From Terracoccus luteus (lineage in GTDB: Bacteria; Actinomycetota; Actinomycetes; Actinomycetales; Dermatophilaceae), in the NCBI RefSeq assembly GCF_003635045.1, contig NZ_RBXT01000001.1:1426001-1490000 (forward strand): a stretch of DNA of 64,000 nt. The letters run 5' to 3'. Of this stretch, positions 1 through 6,436 are shown piece by piece. Within the stretch, counting starts at the first letter, position 1, and the number at the start of each line of letters is the position of its first letter. The notes under the pieces are model-generated. The model was not told the DNA's origin. It did not search any database and worked only from the letters and a program-made list of their open reading frames with translations. The position numbers and the translations under genes were made by a program.

Positions 1-142
1 TGAACACCGACGCCCCAGCCATGGTGAAGTCGAGGTACGTGACCGGCGTCTTGCTCTGGCCACCCTCTCCGAAGGTGGTGAATCCCCCCGACGTACGGAG
101 GTCGCGCTCAGCCGGGGTCAACCCGAAAGCACGCCCTGTCAC
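1..142 (-). CDS. Partial hypothetical protein running off the left edge
   Basis: Reading the minus strand from a GTG at 142 gives 47 open codons to the window edge, with a stop just upstream of the GTG. The translation looks like a protein rather than noise: it contains TPAERDLRTSGG, then FGEGGQSKTPVTYLDF. I do not recognise the family. It has the same mixed codon use as the other genes of the 1-5950 accessory region and would be the leftmost unit of that array. A TTG at 121 is an alternative start. Confidence 0.35.
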   Translation of the reverse strand, partial: MTGRAFGLTPAERDLRTSGGFTTFGEGGQSKTPVTYLDFTMAGASVF

Positions 143-285
143 GTCTAAATGTTCTCAGATGCTCCGCTCCGGATGGGCATGCACCGCCCAGACCGACGCC
201 CCACCGCTCCGACTTCGATACGCGTACAAACGCGCGCTACTGCCGTATTAGGAACGATTGTGCCGCCCTGACGCGCAGCCTCGGA

Positions 286-305
286 ACGTTCTCTCAGCTG
301 CGCTG
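286..305 (+). repeat. Array site A (degenerate copy of the dispersed ~19-bp repeat)
   Basis: The sequence ACGTTCTCTCAGCTGCGCTG aligns with one indel to the consensus ACGTCCGCTYMTGCCGC seen at eight further places in the first 5.3 kb. It directly abuts the stop codon of the next gene (306-308). The sequence after it (TCAGCGTC) is also shared with site F at 3125. This is the weakest copy. Confidence 0.4.
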
Positions 306-1469
306 TCAGGTCAGCGTCAGGGGCGCGATCTTCGCTCGTCGAGCCGCCACACGCACCGCGGACTGCAGCGCATCGAGCACGGCTTGTTCGGGCTCGGGGT
401 GAGCGTTTACTTGTGGGTGCAGAGGGACCTCGACCCACAGGTCTCGCCCGTCCAGGCCGCTCGATGGCCGGGTGGCCTCAGGCATGCACACCGCCGAGAT
501 GTTCAGGGTCGCCATCCCGGACGCGGCCCACCACTGCTTCACTTCAGGCAGCCGCGCCAGGCCCACGGTCCTCCAGGCCCGCTGGTGCTCCCGCGAGAGT
601 CGCCACGGCTCCCCGTTGATCCAGCCGAGCTCGACGTCGGCCGGGCGCGACGGGTCACTCGTGCTGAAATGCACGACCCGGACTGCCGGTACCTGCGGCT
701 CGGTGGTCAGCGCCAGCGCGTCGAACGGGTTCACTGGCTCAAGGCTGTCGAGGTCGGCGATCAGAAGCGTGTGGCTCAGCTGGAACCCGCCCAGGTCTAC
801 GGCCAAGGCCATCGTGGCGCTGCCGGCTCCCTGCCACGTTGGTGCGTCCGGCCCGCGGCGAGAGACGCCGGCATGCACCTTGCGACTTCGTCCGATCGGC
901 TCGTCCTGGCCGCGTCGGGCGATCTCGATCCACGTCTCGTCCGGCGCGCCCACCCGGACCTCGGTCACCAGCCGCGCCCGGTGTCGGCGGTCAGGGGCAG
1001 CCTTCCACCGACTGACGAGCCGCTCGACGGGGCCGCGCGCCAACATCTCTGCTGCCAACAGCGGCCACGGTCCCGGGTCCTCACCAGCCAGCGGAGCCAG
1101 CTCCTCGCAGGCGCGGCGCAGCACCGTGAAGGCCAACCACCACCGCTGCTCGACACTCAGCCCGGCAACGGCATCCGGCACGGCTACTCCCCCGGATTCG
1201 CCGCCTTCCATCAGCTCATCGAACACGGTCAGCTCCAGGGCCTCGGGTGCTTCAACCTCGTCGGCAATCAGGACCTGAACGAGAGAAGACCGTAGCCGAA
1301 CCTCGTGCGAGACAAGCAAGATCCGCAGTTGGGCCGCAACGACCGCGCCCGCCTTGGCCAAGGCGTCGCCACCGATGGAACCGGCAAGCCAGGGACGACC
1401 GACCCGCCCACCATCGGGCCACAACCACGCCCCTCGCACGCCCACACTCACAGCCGCAGTATGAGTCAT
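306..1469 (-). CDS. Hypothetical protein (387 aa)
   Basis: A long ORF with an ATG start at 1469; an in-frame TTG at 1490 lies further upstream but is a weaker start. I recognise no domain. The N-terminal 40 residues are mildly hydrophobic and rich in Gly and Ala. The middle carries Trp-rich patches (EQRWWLAF near 125) and the C-terminal half has charged beta-like stretches such as VRVVHFST and VEVPLHPQV. No signal peptide or catalytic motif is evident. It is a single gene enclosed by repeat sites A (touching its stop) and B (25 nt before its start). GC is lower than in the core genes to the right. Confidence 0.6.
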   Translation of the reverse strand: MTHTAAVSVGVRGAWLWPDGGRVGRPWLAGSIGGDALAKAGAVVAAQLRILLVSHEVRLRSSLVQVLIADEVEAPEALELTVFDELMEGGESGGVAVPDAVAGLSVEQRWWLAFTVLRRACEELAPLAGEDPGPWPLLAAEMLARGPVERLVSRWKAAPDRRHRARLVTEVRVGAPDETWIEIARRGQDEPIGRSRKVHAGVSRRGPDAPTWQGAGSATMALAVDLGGFQLSHTLLIADLDSLEPVNPFDALALTTEPQVPAVRVVHFSTSDPSRPADVELGWINGEPWRLSREHQRAWRTVGLARLPEVKQWWAASGMATLNISAVCMPEATRPSSGLDGRDLWVEVPLHPQVNAHPEPEQAVLDALQSAVRVAARRAKIAPLTLT

Positions 1470-1494
1470 ACGAGGCCCCAGCAGGCCCAAGCGG

Positions 1495-1512
1495 ACATCC
1501 GCTCATGCCGCG
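1495..1512 (+). repeat. Array site B (dispersed ~19-bp repeat)
   Basis: ACATCCGCTCATGCCGCG lies between two minus-strand genes: 25 nt before the ATG at 1469 and 6 nt beyond the stop of the DUF5063 gene (1519). It shares the 13-base core CCGCTCATGCCGC with sites C and D. Confidence 0.65.
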
Positions 1513-1518
1513 CATAGG

Positions 1519-2037
1519 TCAATCCCTAGGCGAGTGCGTTCGTGCCGCGTGGACCGCGCGCAAGGCCTCGACGGCGTGGGCACCCCAATGAATCTCGAAG
1601 TTGAATCGCCACTCCCACACCGCGTCGACGACCGTCTCCGGAACGTCCACGAGCGAAAGGCCGCCGCGCAGGTCGCGCCAGATGTCAGCCAGGTCATCGG
1701 CGAGAGGCAGGTTGACGACCTCAGGCTCTTGATCGCCGCCGACGTCCATGGAAGTCCAGTAGTCCCCGAGGTCTCCAAGTGTGTGGTTCACCGCGACAAA
1801 CCGCTCCCGCCACGCCCCGTAGCTGACTTCTCCCGCGTCCACATCTGTCGAGGGCTCGTCGGACGGGAGTTGCACGGCGAGTTCGAGCAACCGGGGCAGC
1901 AAGACCGCCAGACGGTCGAGGACCGTATCGCGCGAAAGGGTCTCGACCTGCTCAATGAGACCGCAGTAGGAGCGGGCAACTTCGACGAATGCCTCTAGGG
2001 GTTCTGACGGTGGCGGCATGGGCCCATCCTTCGTCAT
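1519..2037 (-). CDS. DUF5063-like protein
   Basis: A 172-aa protein whose pattern resembles the DUF5063 family: an N-terminal helix with YCGLIEQVE, then LAVLLPRLLELAVQLPSDEP, a central LGDLGDYW, and the C-terminal block LADDLADIWRDL followed by VWEWRFNFEIHWGAHAVEAL. The function of DUF5063 is not known to me. It appears soluble, with no signal or membrane segment. The ATG at 2037 is chosen because site C lies exactly 22 nt upstream, the same spacing as between site G and the gene at 3582. It is a single-gene unit between sites B and C. Confidence 0.7.
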   Translation of the reverse strand: MTKDGPMPPPSEPLEAFVEVARSYCGLIEQVETLSRDTVLDRLAVLLPRLLELAVQLPSDEPSTDVDAGEVSYGAWRERFVAVNHTLGDLGDYWTSMDVGGDQEPEVVNLPLADDLADIWRDLRGGLSLVDVPETVVDAVWEWRFNFEIHWGAHAVEALRAVHAARTHSPRD

Positions 2038-2059
2038 GTCGGCTGTGAGCGTGCGGATG

Positions 2060-2077
2060 ACGACCGCTCATGCCGCT
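2060..2077 (+). repeat. Array site C (dispersed ~19-bp repeat)
   Basis: ACGACCGCTCATGCCGCT has the core CCGCTCATGCCGC identical to sites B and D. It ends exactly 22 nt from the start codon of the minus-strand gene at 2037. Confidence 0.65.
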
Positions 2078-2580
2078 CTCCGGACTGCGTCCGATCATCG
2101 TGGCTCAGAGGCCGCACCTGGCATGCCGCGACCTGAGCGCCGCCTTGTGGCGAGCCATGCCCTACGACGGATGTGCCCATCGCCGGTAACTTGAGTGACC
2201 AGACGTGCGGGAGCGGAGTGCTGGTGGACAAGGCATCGCGAAAGTTGCCGGAGGGCGTCAGGCTGATCACTCGAGCGCGGACGCAGGTGTACTACTTCGG
2301 CCCCGATGAGGATGACGGGTCGTCTGGCGCCATGGTCCCTCGGCGCCCTCTGCCCCACCCGCCCAGTCTCAAAGCCTTCGTGGATGAACCGCGGCGCGAC
2401 GGTGAGGACCTCGGCTGATCTTCGATGCTGAATCGAGCAGTGTCGGTGGAGCAGGGCTTTAACCCTGCGCTGCCACGTTTTCGGTGTCACGGGCCGCTTA
2501 GTTGGTCACGCTCGACCCGCAACACGTGCTGCCGCCGCGGTCGCTGCCACACCTGTTCGCTCGTTTTCCAGCGGTGAGGC
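2078..2580. other. Gene-poor stretch between array sites C and D
   Basis: About 500 bases with no convincing gene. The best open frame (2173-2418, plus strand, 81 codons, GTG start) has a short plausible stretch around VYYFGPDEDD but ends in low-complexity Pro/Arg sequence and has no ribosome binding site. It may be the remnant of a decayed gene unit. The segment around 2440-2490 contains an imperfect inverted repeat (GCAGGGCTTTAACCCTGC). Confidence 0.3.
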
Positions 2581-2624
2581 ACCTACCGCTCATGCCGCGT
2601 GGAGGGCGGCTACGCTCGTCCGAC
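2581..2624 (+). repeat. Array site D (extended copy)
   Basis: The core ACCTACCGCTCATGCCGCGT (2581-2600) is followed by GGAGGGCGGCTACGCTCGTC, which also aligns with the flank of site I at 5236. The shared block is therefore nearer 45 bases than 19 in these two copies. It lies 52 nt before the chosen start of the plus-strand membrane protein gene. Confidence 0.6.
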
Positions 2625-2634
2625 TTGCCGCGTG
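2614..2634 (+). repeat. Array site E (weak copy adjoining site D)
   Basis: GTCCGACTTGCCGCGTGG repeats the right half of the consensus (TTGCCGCGTGG) 30 bases after site D. It may be a second degenerate site or simply part of the extended D element. Confidence 0.3.
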
Positions 2635-2652
2635 GAAGGGCGCCTGGCCACG

Positions 2653-3102
2653 ATGGCCGGCGCATCACCGGTGAGCTTGGATGACGCTCTTTTCCGGGGA
2701 ATGCGACACTTCGCGCGTGATCCTCTTAGGTCGTCAGGGCCGATGACGACGTCGCTAGTGGTCATGTTCGGGGTGACGCTGGTGACGTCCGGACTGACGT
2801 TCCGCGAGCCGGAACTTCGCAAGAGTGAGCTTGGTGAACGACTGCTCATTGCGGGTTTCTGGTTCGTTCCTGCTGTCGCCGTCGCGATCTTCGCTGACCC
2901 GGAAGACCGCTGGGGACTGATCGCCGTCTTCAGTGCGGCCTGCCTCGGGACGGGAGGCCGACCAGCGTTGCTCATGGACGAGATCGTTCACCTGTGGCCA
3001 GCGGGCAAGGAGCACCTGGTGCGCCGGCGCGTCATTGGCCTCATTGCGGTCTTGGTCACCGCAACAGTTGCGGCGGTCGTGCTCGTGCAGGGCTCATCCT
3101 GA
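2653..3102 (+). CDS. Small three-helix membrane protein, unknown function
   Basis: A 149-aa protein starting at ATG 2653; the longer frame opening at GTG 2599 would run through repeat sites D and E and is rejected. Hydrophobic segments lie near residues 32-46 (LVVMFGVTLVTSG), 66-80 (LIAGFWFVPAVAVAIF) and the C-terminus (VIGLIAVLVTATVAAVVLV), which suggests an integral membrane protein with short loops. I recognise no family. It is one of only two transcription units in the array on the plus strand, yet the flanking repeat sites D and F keep the same orientation as those around minus-strand genes. Confidence 0.55.
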   Translation: MAGASPVSLDDALFRGMRHFARDPLRSSGPMTTSLVVMFGVTLVTSGLTFREPELRKSELGERLLIAGFWFVPAVAVAIFADPEDRWGLIAVFSAACLGTGGRPALLMDEIVHLWPAGKEHLVRRRVIGLIAVLVTATVAAVVLVQGSS

Positions 3103-3124
3103 GTCACCGCGGCACGTATCGTGC

Positions 3125-3143
3125 GAGTCCTCATCTGCCGCTG
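3125..3143 (+). repeat. Array site F (dispersed ~19-bp repeat)
   Basis: GAGTCCTCATCTGCCGCTG sits between the convergent ends of two genes, 22 nt after one stop (3102) and 4 nt before the other (3148). A promoter role is therefore unlikely here. Confidence 0.6.
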
Positions 3144-3147
3144 TGAG

Positions 3148-3582
3148 TCAGCGTCCAGTCGCCGATGCGTCGCTCAAAACATCGACAAGGTGTCGCGCCA
3201 ACCGGGGGGCGACGACGTCGGCGGGACGCCCGAGCAGAGCGTCGACCTCCTCGGCCTCGGCGGGCCTATGCATCAGTCGGAATGTCTCCGACAGGGAGAG
3301 CCCTTCGAAGTCCACTTCGCTGAGAGCTGCCTCTTCGTCGATGTGGACCCAGAGGTCTACGCACCCACCGGGTTCGTTCCCGTGAGACTGAGGCAGGTCG
3401 TGGTAGCGACGGCGGACAGCGTCGTAGGAACCGCACCACACCAGCCGGTGCTCTCGGGACGGCCATTGGTCGACATTAGCGCCGGTCTGTGGGCGCACCG
3501 TCGGCTCACGCTTCCAAGGAGTGTCGGCGAGAGCCGCACATACAGTCGCATCCACCGCCTCTACGGTCGCACGCATCTCCAT
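3148..3582 (-). CDS. Hypothetical protein (144 aa)
   Basis: A soluble protein of no recognised family. It opens with a helical MEMRATVEAVDATVCAAL and has a central aromatic block (HRLVWCGSYDAVRRRYHDL), then a strand-like CVDLWVHIDEE and a C-terminal helix. Such small acidic proteins are common among immunity or DUF families, but nothing specific can be assigned. The start at 3582 lies exactly 22 nt from repeat site G, with a candidate -10 (CAAACT) 7 nt upstream, so a leaderless transcript is possible. It is a single-gene unit between sites F and G. Confidence 0.6.
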   Translation of the reverse strand: MEMRATVEAVDATVCAALADTPWKREPTVRPQTGANVDQWPSREHRLVWCGSYDAVRRRYHDLPQSHGNEPGGCVDLWVHIDEEAALSEVDFEGLSLSETFRLMHRPAEAEEVDALLGRPADVVAPRLARHLVDVLSDASATGR

Positions 3583-3604
3583 GTCTCTCAGTTTGCCTGA
3601 CAGG

Positions 3605-3623
3605 ACGTCCGCATTTGCCGCTG
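3605..3623 (+). repeat. Array site G (dispersed ~19-bp repeat)
   Basis: ACGTCCGCATTTGCCGCTG is one of the copies closest to consensus. It is 22 nt before the start at 3582 and 21 nt beyond the stop of the sigma-factor operon (3645). It is flanked by short inverted GACAG/CTGTC arms. Confidence 0.7.
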
Positions 3624-3644
3624 TCTGGGTGCGAGTGCGCCGGC

Positions 3645-4448
3645 TTAGCTGCCGACGTGGAAGGTGCCGATGCGGGTGGTTCCGTCTGACTCGTAGACCG
3701 GGATGTCAGCGCTGACGGGTTGTCGGACGGCGGAGTCACCAAGGTCCGTCGGCGGCGGCCCCCCGACGTTGTTGAGATCGCGGGTGAACACGTATCCGGA
3801 CGCGCCGTTGGTAGCCGTGACGGCCTGCAGATCAGGTTCGCGGTTGCCCTTCAGAACGCCATAGCTCTGCCCGTTCGCGTTCGTCTCCCACTCGGTGCCG
3901 CGTTCGTTGATGTACCGAGAACGGACCTCCCACCGCACCCCGGGTGCGGCCTCGAAGCTGATGGTGTCCTGACCTACGGCCAGCGTGAACCGCTGCATCA
4001 TTGGGAACTGCCCGCCAGGACCGTTCGGCTCTTCGCCGTCGCATGCAGCGCTGCTGCCGTCAGGGAAGCGAACAACGCCCGCACTCAGGCATCGGAACTC
4101 GACCTGGACCCCGGTGGCCTCTGCGGGTCGAGGGCCGAGATCGATGGCCGCCGACCCGGTGTGCGTGGTCTCGAGCGGACCTGACAGGACCGTCACATCT
4201 GTACCTCCAGGCAACACCGTCGCTGCCGCAGTCGCAGTAACGGCGGCAGGGGTGGTGGTCTTTGCTGCACCTTGGAGGTGGACGCCGCCAAGGACGATGG
4301 CAACGAGGACCAGCGCAGCAGCCGATCCGAGCAGCGCGGCGCGCAGCCGGAGGGTGCGTTGTCGGCGCTTACCCGCCTGCAGGACCCGCTCTGGGTTGAC
4401 GGTCATCGAGCGGGGCTCTGCCTGGGCAAGAAGATTCTCGATGTTCAT
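3645..4448 (-). CDS. Membrane-anchored partner of the ECF sigma factor (putative anti-sigma)
   Basis: A 267-aa protein with a cytoplasmic N-terminus of about 36 residues, one transmembrane helix (ALLGSAAALVLVAIVLGG, about 38-56) and an extracytoplasmic domain of about 210 residues rich in Thr and Gly. The start overlaps the stop of the sigma-factor gene (ATGA at 4445-4448), implying translational coupling. Position and topology suggest an anti-sigma role. However, the cytoplasmic part is short for a zinc-binding anti-sigma domain and carries no HxxxCxxC motif, so a sensor or lipid-facing accessory protein is also possible. The unit is bounded by repeat sites G and H. Confidence 0.6.
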   Translation of the reverse strand: MNIENLLAQAEPRSMTVNPERVLQAGKRRQRTLRLRAALLGSAAALVLVAIVLGGVHLQGAAKTTTPAAVTATAAATVLPGGTDVTVLSGPLETTHTGSAAIDLGPRPAEATGVQVEFRCLSAGVVRFPDGSSAACDGEEPNGPGGQFPMMQRFTLAVGQDTISFEAAPGVRWEVRSRYINERGTEWETNANGQSYGVLKGNREPDLQAVTATNGASGYVFTRDLNNVGGPPPTDLGDSAVRQPVSADIPVYESDGTTRIGTFHVGS

Positions 4449-4939
4449 GACCTTGCCTCGACTTTCTTCAGGTGGCCTCGCAGCTTGGACAGCCCTCTGG
4501 AGCCGGCTGCCTTGACGTTGCCGAGGCTGATACCGAGCAGGTCGGCCACTTCACGTTCCGGGAGCCCGACGTAGCACCGCAGGACCACGACCTGACGCTC
4601 GCGCGGGGGAAGGATCTGCAGCATCCGGACAACGTGGTCGCGGTCTTCAACGACCGAGGAAACCGCGCCGCGCTCCGGGACCGCGCCGTGAACGGTGACC
4701 CCCTCACGAGAACGTGCGCGGATCCGGTCGATGTTCACGTTGATCAGCACCCGTCTGGCATAGGCCAGGGGCGCCGAGGCGCTCACCGACTGCCACCGCG
4801 GGTAGACCCTCGACAGCGCGTCTTGGACCATCTCCTCCGCCGTGCTTTCACTGCCGCTGAGCATCCACGCCAGCCGTAGTAACCCAGGCGAGGAGGAGGA
4901 CACGAAGGCGATGAACTCCTCGTCGCTACCGCGAGTCAC
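4445..4939 (-). CDS. SigE-family ECF RNA polymerase sigma factor
   Basis: A 164-aa extracytoplasmic-function sigma factor. Region 2 covers roughly residues 7-70 (FVSSSSPGLLRLAW, then AEEMVQDALSRVYPRW) and region 4 is the C-terminal helix-turn-helix (LPPRERQVVVLRCY, then EVADLLGISLGNVKA). The order fits the actinobacterial SigE-type group. The GTG at 4939 is chosen because a purine-rich AGGGAAGGGGG precedes it at good spacing; GTG 4945 and an upstream ATG at 5005 are alternatives. It is co-transcribed with the membrane protein that follows. A candidate ECF promoter upstream suggests autoregulation. Confidence 0.82.
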   Translation of the reverse strand: MTRGSDEEFIAFVSSSSPGLLRLAWMLSGSESTAEEMVQDALSRVYPRWQSVSASAPLAYARRVLINVNIDRIRARSREGVTVHGAVPERGAVSSVVEDRDHVVRMLQILPPRERQVVVLRCYVGLPEREVADLLGISLGNVKAAGSRGLSKLRGHLKKVEARS

Positions 4940-4966
4940 GCCCACCCCCTTCCCTCTTGACCCTCT

Positions 4967-4991
4967 AACGGAGTGAGGCGCCTCAAGGTTG
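4967..4991 (-). promoter_or_regulatory. Candidate ECF-type promoter of the sigma-factor operon
   Basis: On the minus strand CAACC (4991-4987) is followed after 16 nt by CGTT (4970-4967), the spacing and type of bases seen at many ECF-sigma promoters. The spacer contains the 10-base palindrome GAGGCGCCTC. Autoregulation is an inference. Confidence 0.4.
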
Positions 4992-5034
4992 TGTCCGATC
5001 ACCAAAGGATGCTCGGCGTCAGAACCGTCCCAAG

Positions 5035-5052
5035 ACGTCCGCTACTGCCGCG
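5035..5052 (+). repeat. Array site H (dispersed ~19-bp repeat)
   Basis: ACGTCCGCTACTGCCGCG matches the consensus closely. It lies upstream of the sigma-factor operon. An adjoining inverted repeat, CGAGGCG/CGCCTCG with a 6-base loop, follows at 5051-5070. Confidence 0.65.
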
Positions 5053-5077
5053 AGGCGGTCTCTCGCCTCGGCTTGGA

Positions 5078-5097
5078 GGCGCCCCTTTCGGGGCACC
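5078..5097. terminator. Short GC hairpin in the gene-free H-I interval
   Basis: GGCGCCCC and GGGGCACC arms flank a TTTC tetraloop. The interval between sites H and I (about 5053-5235) holds no credible gene, so this may be the only functional element left in an otherwise empty unit. Confidence 0.35.
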
Positions 5098-5235
5098 CCC
5101 CGGACCCGGCCCGGCTTGAACGGGCGGCCTCCCTCTCCAAGGAGGGTGCGATCATCCGGAGCCATCGCACCTAGGGCGGGGACGTGATCAGAGTAGATGC
5201 CCCGTCGTCGCGGCGACGCGATCGACAACGCAAGT

Positions 5236-5280
5236 GGACTTCCGCTTCTGCCGCGTTGAGGGGCGGCTTCGGTCGCCCGA
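5236..5280 (+). repeat. Array site I (extended copy)
   Basis: The core GACTTCCGCTTCTGCCGCGTT is followed by GAGGGGCGGCTTCGGTCG, which aligns with the flank of site D. It ends about 45-68 nt before the VapB start codon and is the last copy I see in the window. Confidence 0.6.
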
Positions 5281-5312
5281 CGCCGCCGCCCGAAGTAGCG
5301 CTTGCGGATTGC

Positions 5313-5318
5313 TAGCAT
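5313..5318 (+). promoter_or_regulatory. -10 box for a leaderless vapBC transcript
   Basis: TAGCAT ends 6 nt before the ATG at 5325, a layout repeated at many genes in this window. Confidence 0.5.
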
Positions 5319-5324
5319 CGAGTC

Positions 5325-5552
5325 ATGACGACCTTGTACATCAGAGATGTCTCGGACGATGTTGCCGACATACTCAAAGAGCGAGCCGCGGCGGAGGGAA
5401 AGTCTCTGTCAGCCTTTGTCGGCGCCGAGTTGACGAAGATCGCGACCCGACCGACGAATGCGCAGATCGTGGCCCGACTGCGGGAGCGCGACAGGTCCGG
5501 CGGACCCACCGCCGACGAGATCCTCGAGGTGGTCCAGGCCGGCAGACGGTGA
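5325..5552 (+). CDS. vapB: VapB/FitA-type ribbon-helix-helix antitoxin
   Basis: A 75-aa protein with an N-terminal ribbon-helix-helix pattern (TTLYIRDVSDDVADILKERA, then GKSLSAFVGAEL) for DNA binding, and an acidic C-terminal tail (TADEILEVVQAGRR) of the type that wraps round and blocks a PIN toxin. The stop overlaps the GTG of the downstream toxin, the usual coupled antitoxin-first order. Antitoxin-toxin complexes typically repress their own promoter. It sits at the right margin of the accessory array, just after repeat site I. Confidence 0.85.
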   Translation: MTTLYIRDVSDDVADILKERAAAEGKSLSAFVGAELTKIATRPTNAQIVARLRERDRSGGPTADEILEVVQAGRR

Positions 5553-5941
5553 TCGTGATCGACGCCTCGGCGATGGTCGAGGCTCTGGTCGGTCGTGACG
5601 TCGACGCCCAGTTGCTGTCGGTGCTGGCGGGGGACCTAGACGCACCTCACCTCTTGGACGTGGAGGTGCTCTCCGTGCTGCGCGGCCTTGAGCTCGGCCG
5701 CAAACTCGCCCCTCCCGTGGCCCAGCAAGCCCGGCTTGACCATTTCGCCTTCAGAATCACTCGACACGGGCTGGATCCTCATGCCGAGCGCGTCTGGCAA
5801 CTCCGCCATCGGTTCACGGCCTACGACGCCTCCTACGTCGCCTTGGCGGAGGCGTTGGACGTGCCTCTGTACACCTGCGACAGCAAGCTCGCTTCCGATG
5901 GCCACACGGCGGAGGTCAGGCTCGTCGCACGAACCCACTGA
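5549..5941 (+). CDS. vapC: VapC PIN-domain ribonuclease toxin
   Basis: A 130-aa PIN-domain protein expected to cleave RNA (for VapC toxins often tRNA or rRNA) in a magnesium-dependent way. The four acidic active-site positions are visible: D5 in VIVIDAS, E39 in LDVEVLSVLRG, D93 in TAYDASYVALAEAL, and D111 in LYTCDSKLA. The GTG at 5549 overlaps the antitoxin stop; a second GTG at 5555 is possible. All catalytic residues are intact, so the toxin is probably active. Confidence 0.88.
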   Translation: MIVIDASAMVEALVGRDVDAQLLSVLAGDLDAPHLLDVEVLSVLRGLELGRKLAPPVAQQARLDHFAFRITRHGLDPHAERVWQLRHRFTAYDASYVALAEALDVPLYTCDSKLASDGHTAEVRLVARTH

Positions 5942-5965
5942 CGTCAGGCGCAAACGAGGATGGGG

Positions 5966-6436
5966 TCAGCCGTCCTGGTTCCGCATGCCCACGATGATCG
6001 CCGTGACCGGGACGAGCAGGAAGACCCACCACTTGTCGGTCCAGAGGAAGAGGCCGAGGGCCACGAACGGGGCCAGGGCGACGACGCCGCGCCAACGCCG
6101 CGTGGGGGCCGAGCCGTAGCCGCGCTCGGCCCGGCGCTGGGCGCGCCGGGCCATCCGGTTCGTCCCGTCGAGAGGAGAGGCGGTGGTCGGGTCCGTGCTC
6201 CGCGTGCCGGTGGCCGTCTCGCCGAGGCGAGGGCCGCCGGCACCCGTGCCATCGAGAGGCGGAAGGTCGACGAAGAGCCGGTCGAGGTCACGGCGCAGGA
6301 CGGCGTCACCGGTGCGGCCGCGGCGGTCCTCGTACTCGTCGGCGTCGAGGCGCCCGGCCTCGTGGTGTGCGGCGAGGGCCTGGAGGGCCGCCTCCCGCTC
6401 CGCCGATCCGACCCGGACGTCGCGCTCGTCGCTCAT
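5966..6436 (-). CDS. DUF1707 and two-helix membrane protein (second of a pair)
   Basis: A 156-aa protein starting MSDERDVRVG at 6436. Residues 6-55 form a DUF1707 domain (EAALQALAAHHEAGRLDADEY, DRRGRTGDAV, then DLDRLFVDLP), a small actinobacterial module of unknown role. A basic linker follows, then a C-terminal hydrophobic hairpin (VALAPFVALGLFLW / WWVFLLVPVTAIIVGM). The start overlaps the stop of its paralogue (ATGA at 6433-6436), so the two are translationally coupled. Longer upstream readings are shadows of the neighbour. Confidence 0.8.
   Translation of the reverse strand: MSDERDVRVGSAEREAALQALAAHHEAGRLDADEYEDRRGRTGDAVLRRDLDRLFVDLPPLDGTGAGGPRLGETATGTRSTDPTTASPLDGTNRMARRAQRRAERGYGSAPTRRWRGVVALAPFVALGLFLWTDKWWVFLLVPVTAIIVGMRNQDG

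Noticed and set aside
2173-2418. Plus-strand 81-codon frame in the gap between array sites C and D
   Set aside because: No ribosome binding site, GTG start, low-complexity Pro/Arg end and no recognisable domain; kept only as a note on the gene-poor stretch.
5098-5175. Possible tRNA fragment (a TTCAAGC loop is visible on the minus strand)
   Set aside because: No pairing acceptor or anticodon stem could be built; the loop-like bases are not enough.
286-5280. Classical integron attC sites as explanation for the dispersed repeat
   Set aside because: The GTTRRRY/RYYYAAC boxes and the long imperfect palindrome of attC are not present, and no integron integrase is in the window. Only the layout is similar.
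286-5280. CRISPR array
   Set aside because: The repeats are 0.03-1.4 kb apart, diverged, and separated by genes rather than by uniform spacers.
5019-5318. Minus-strand 99-codon frame between the sigma operon and vapBC
   Set aside because: It runs through both repeat sites H and I and a hairpin, and its translation is arginine-rich noise.
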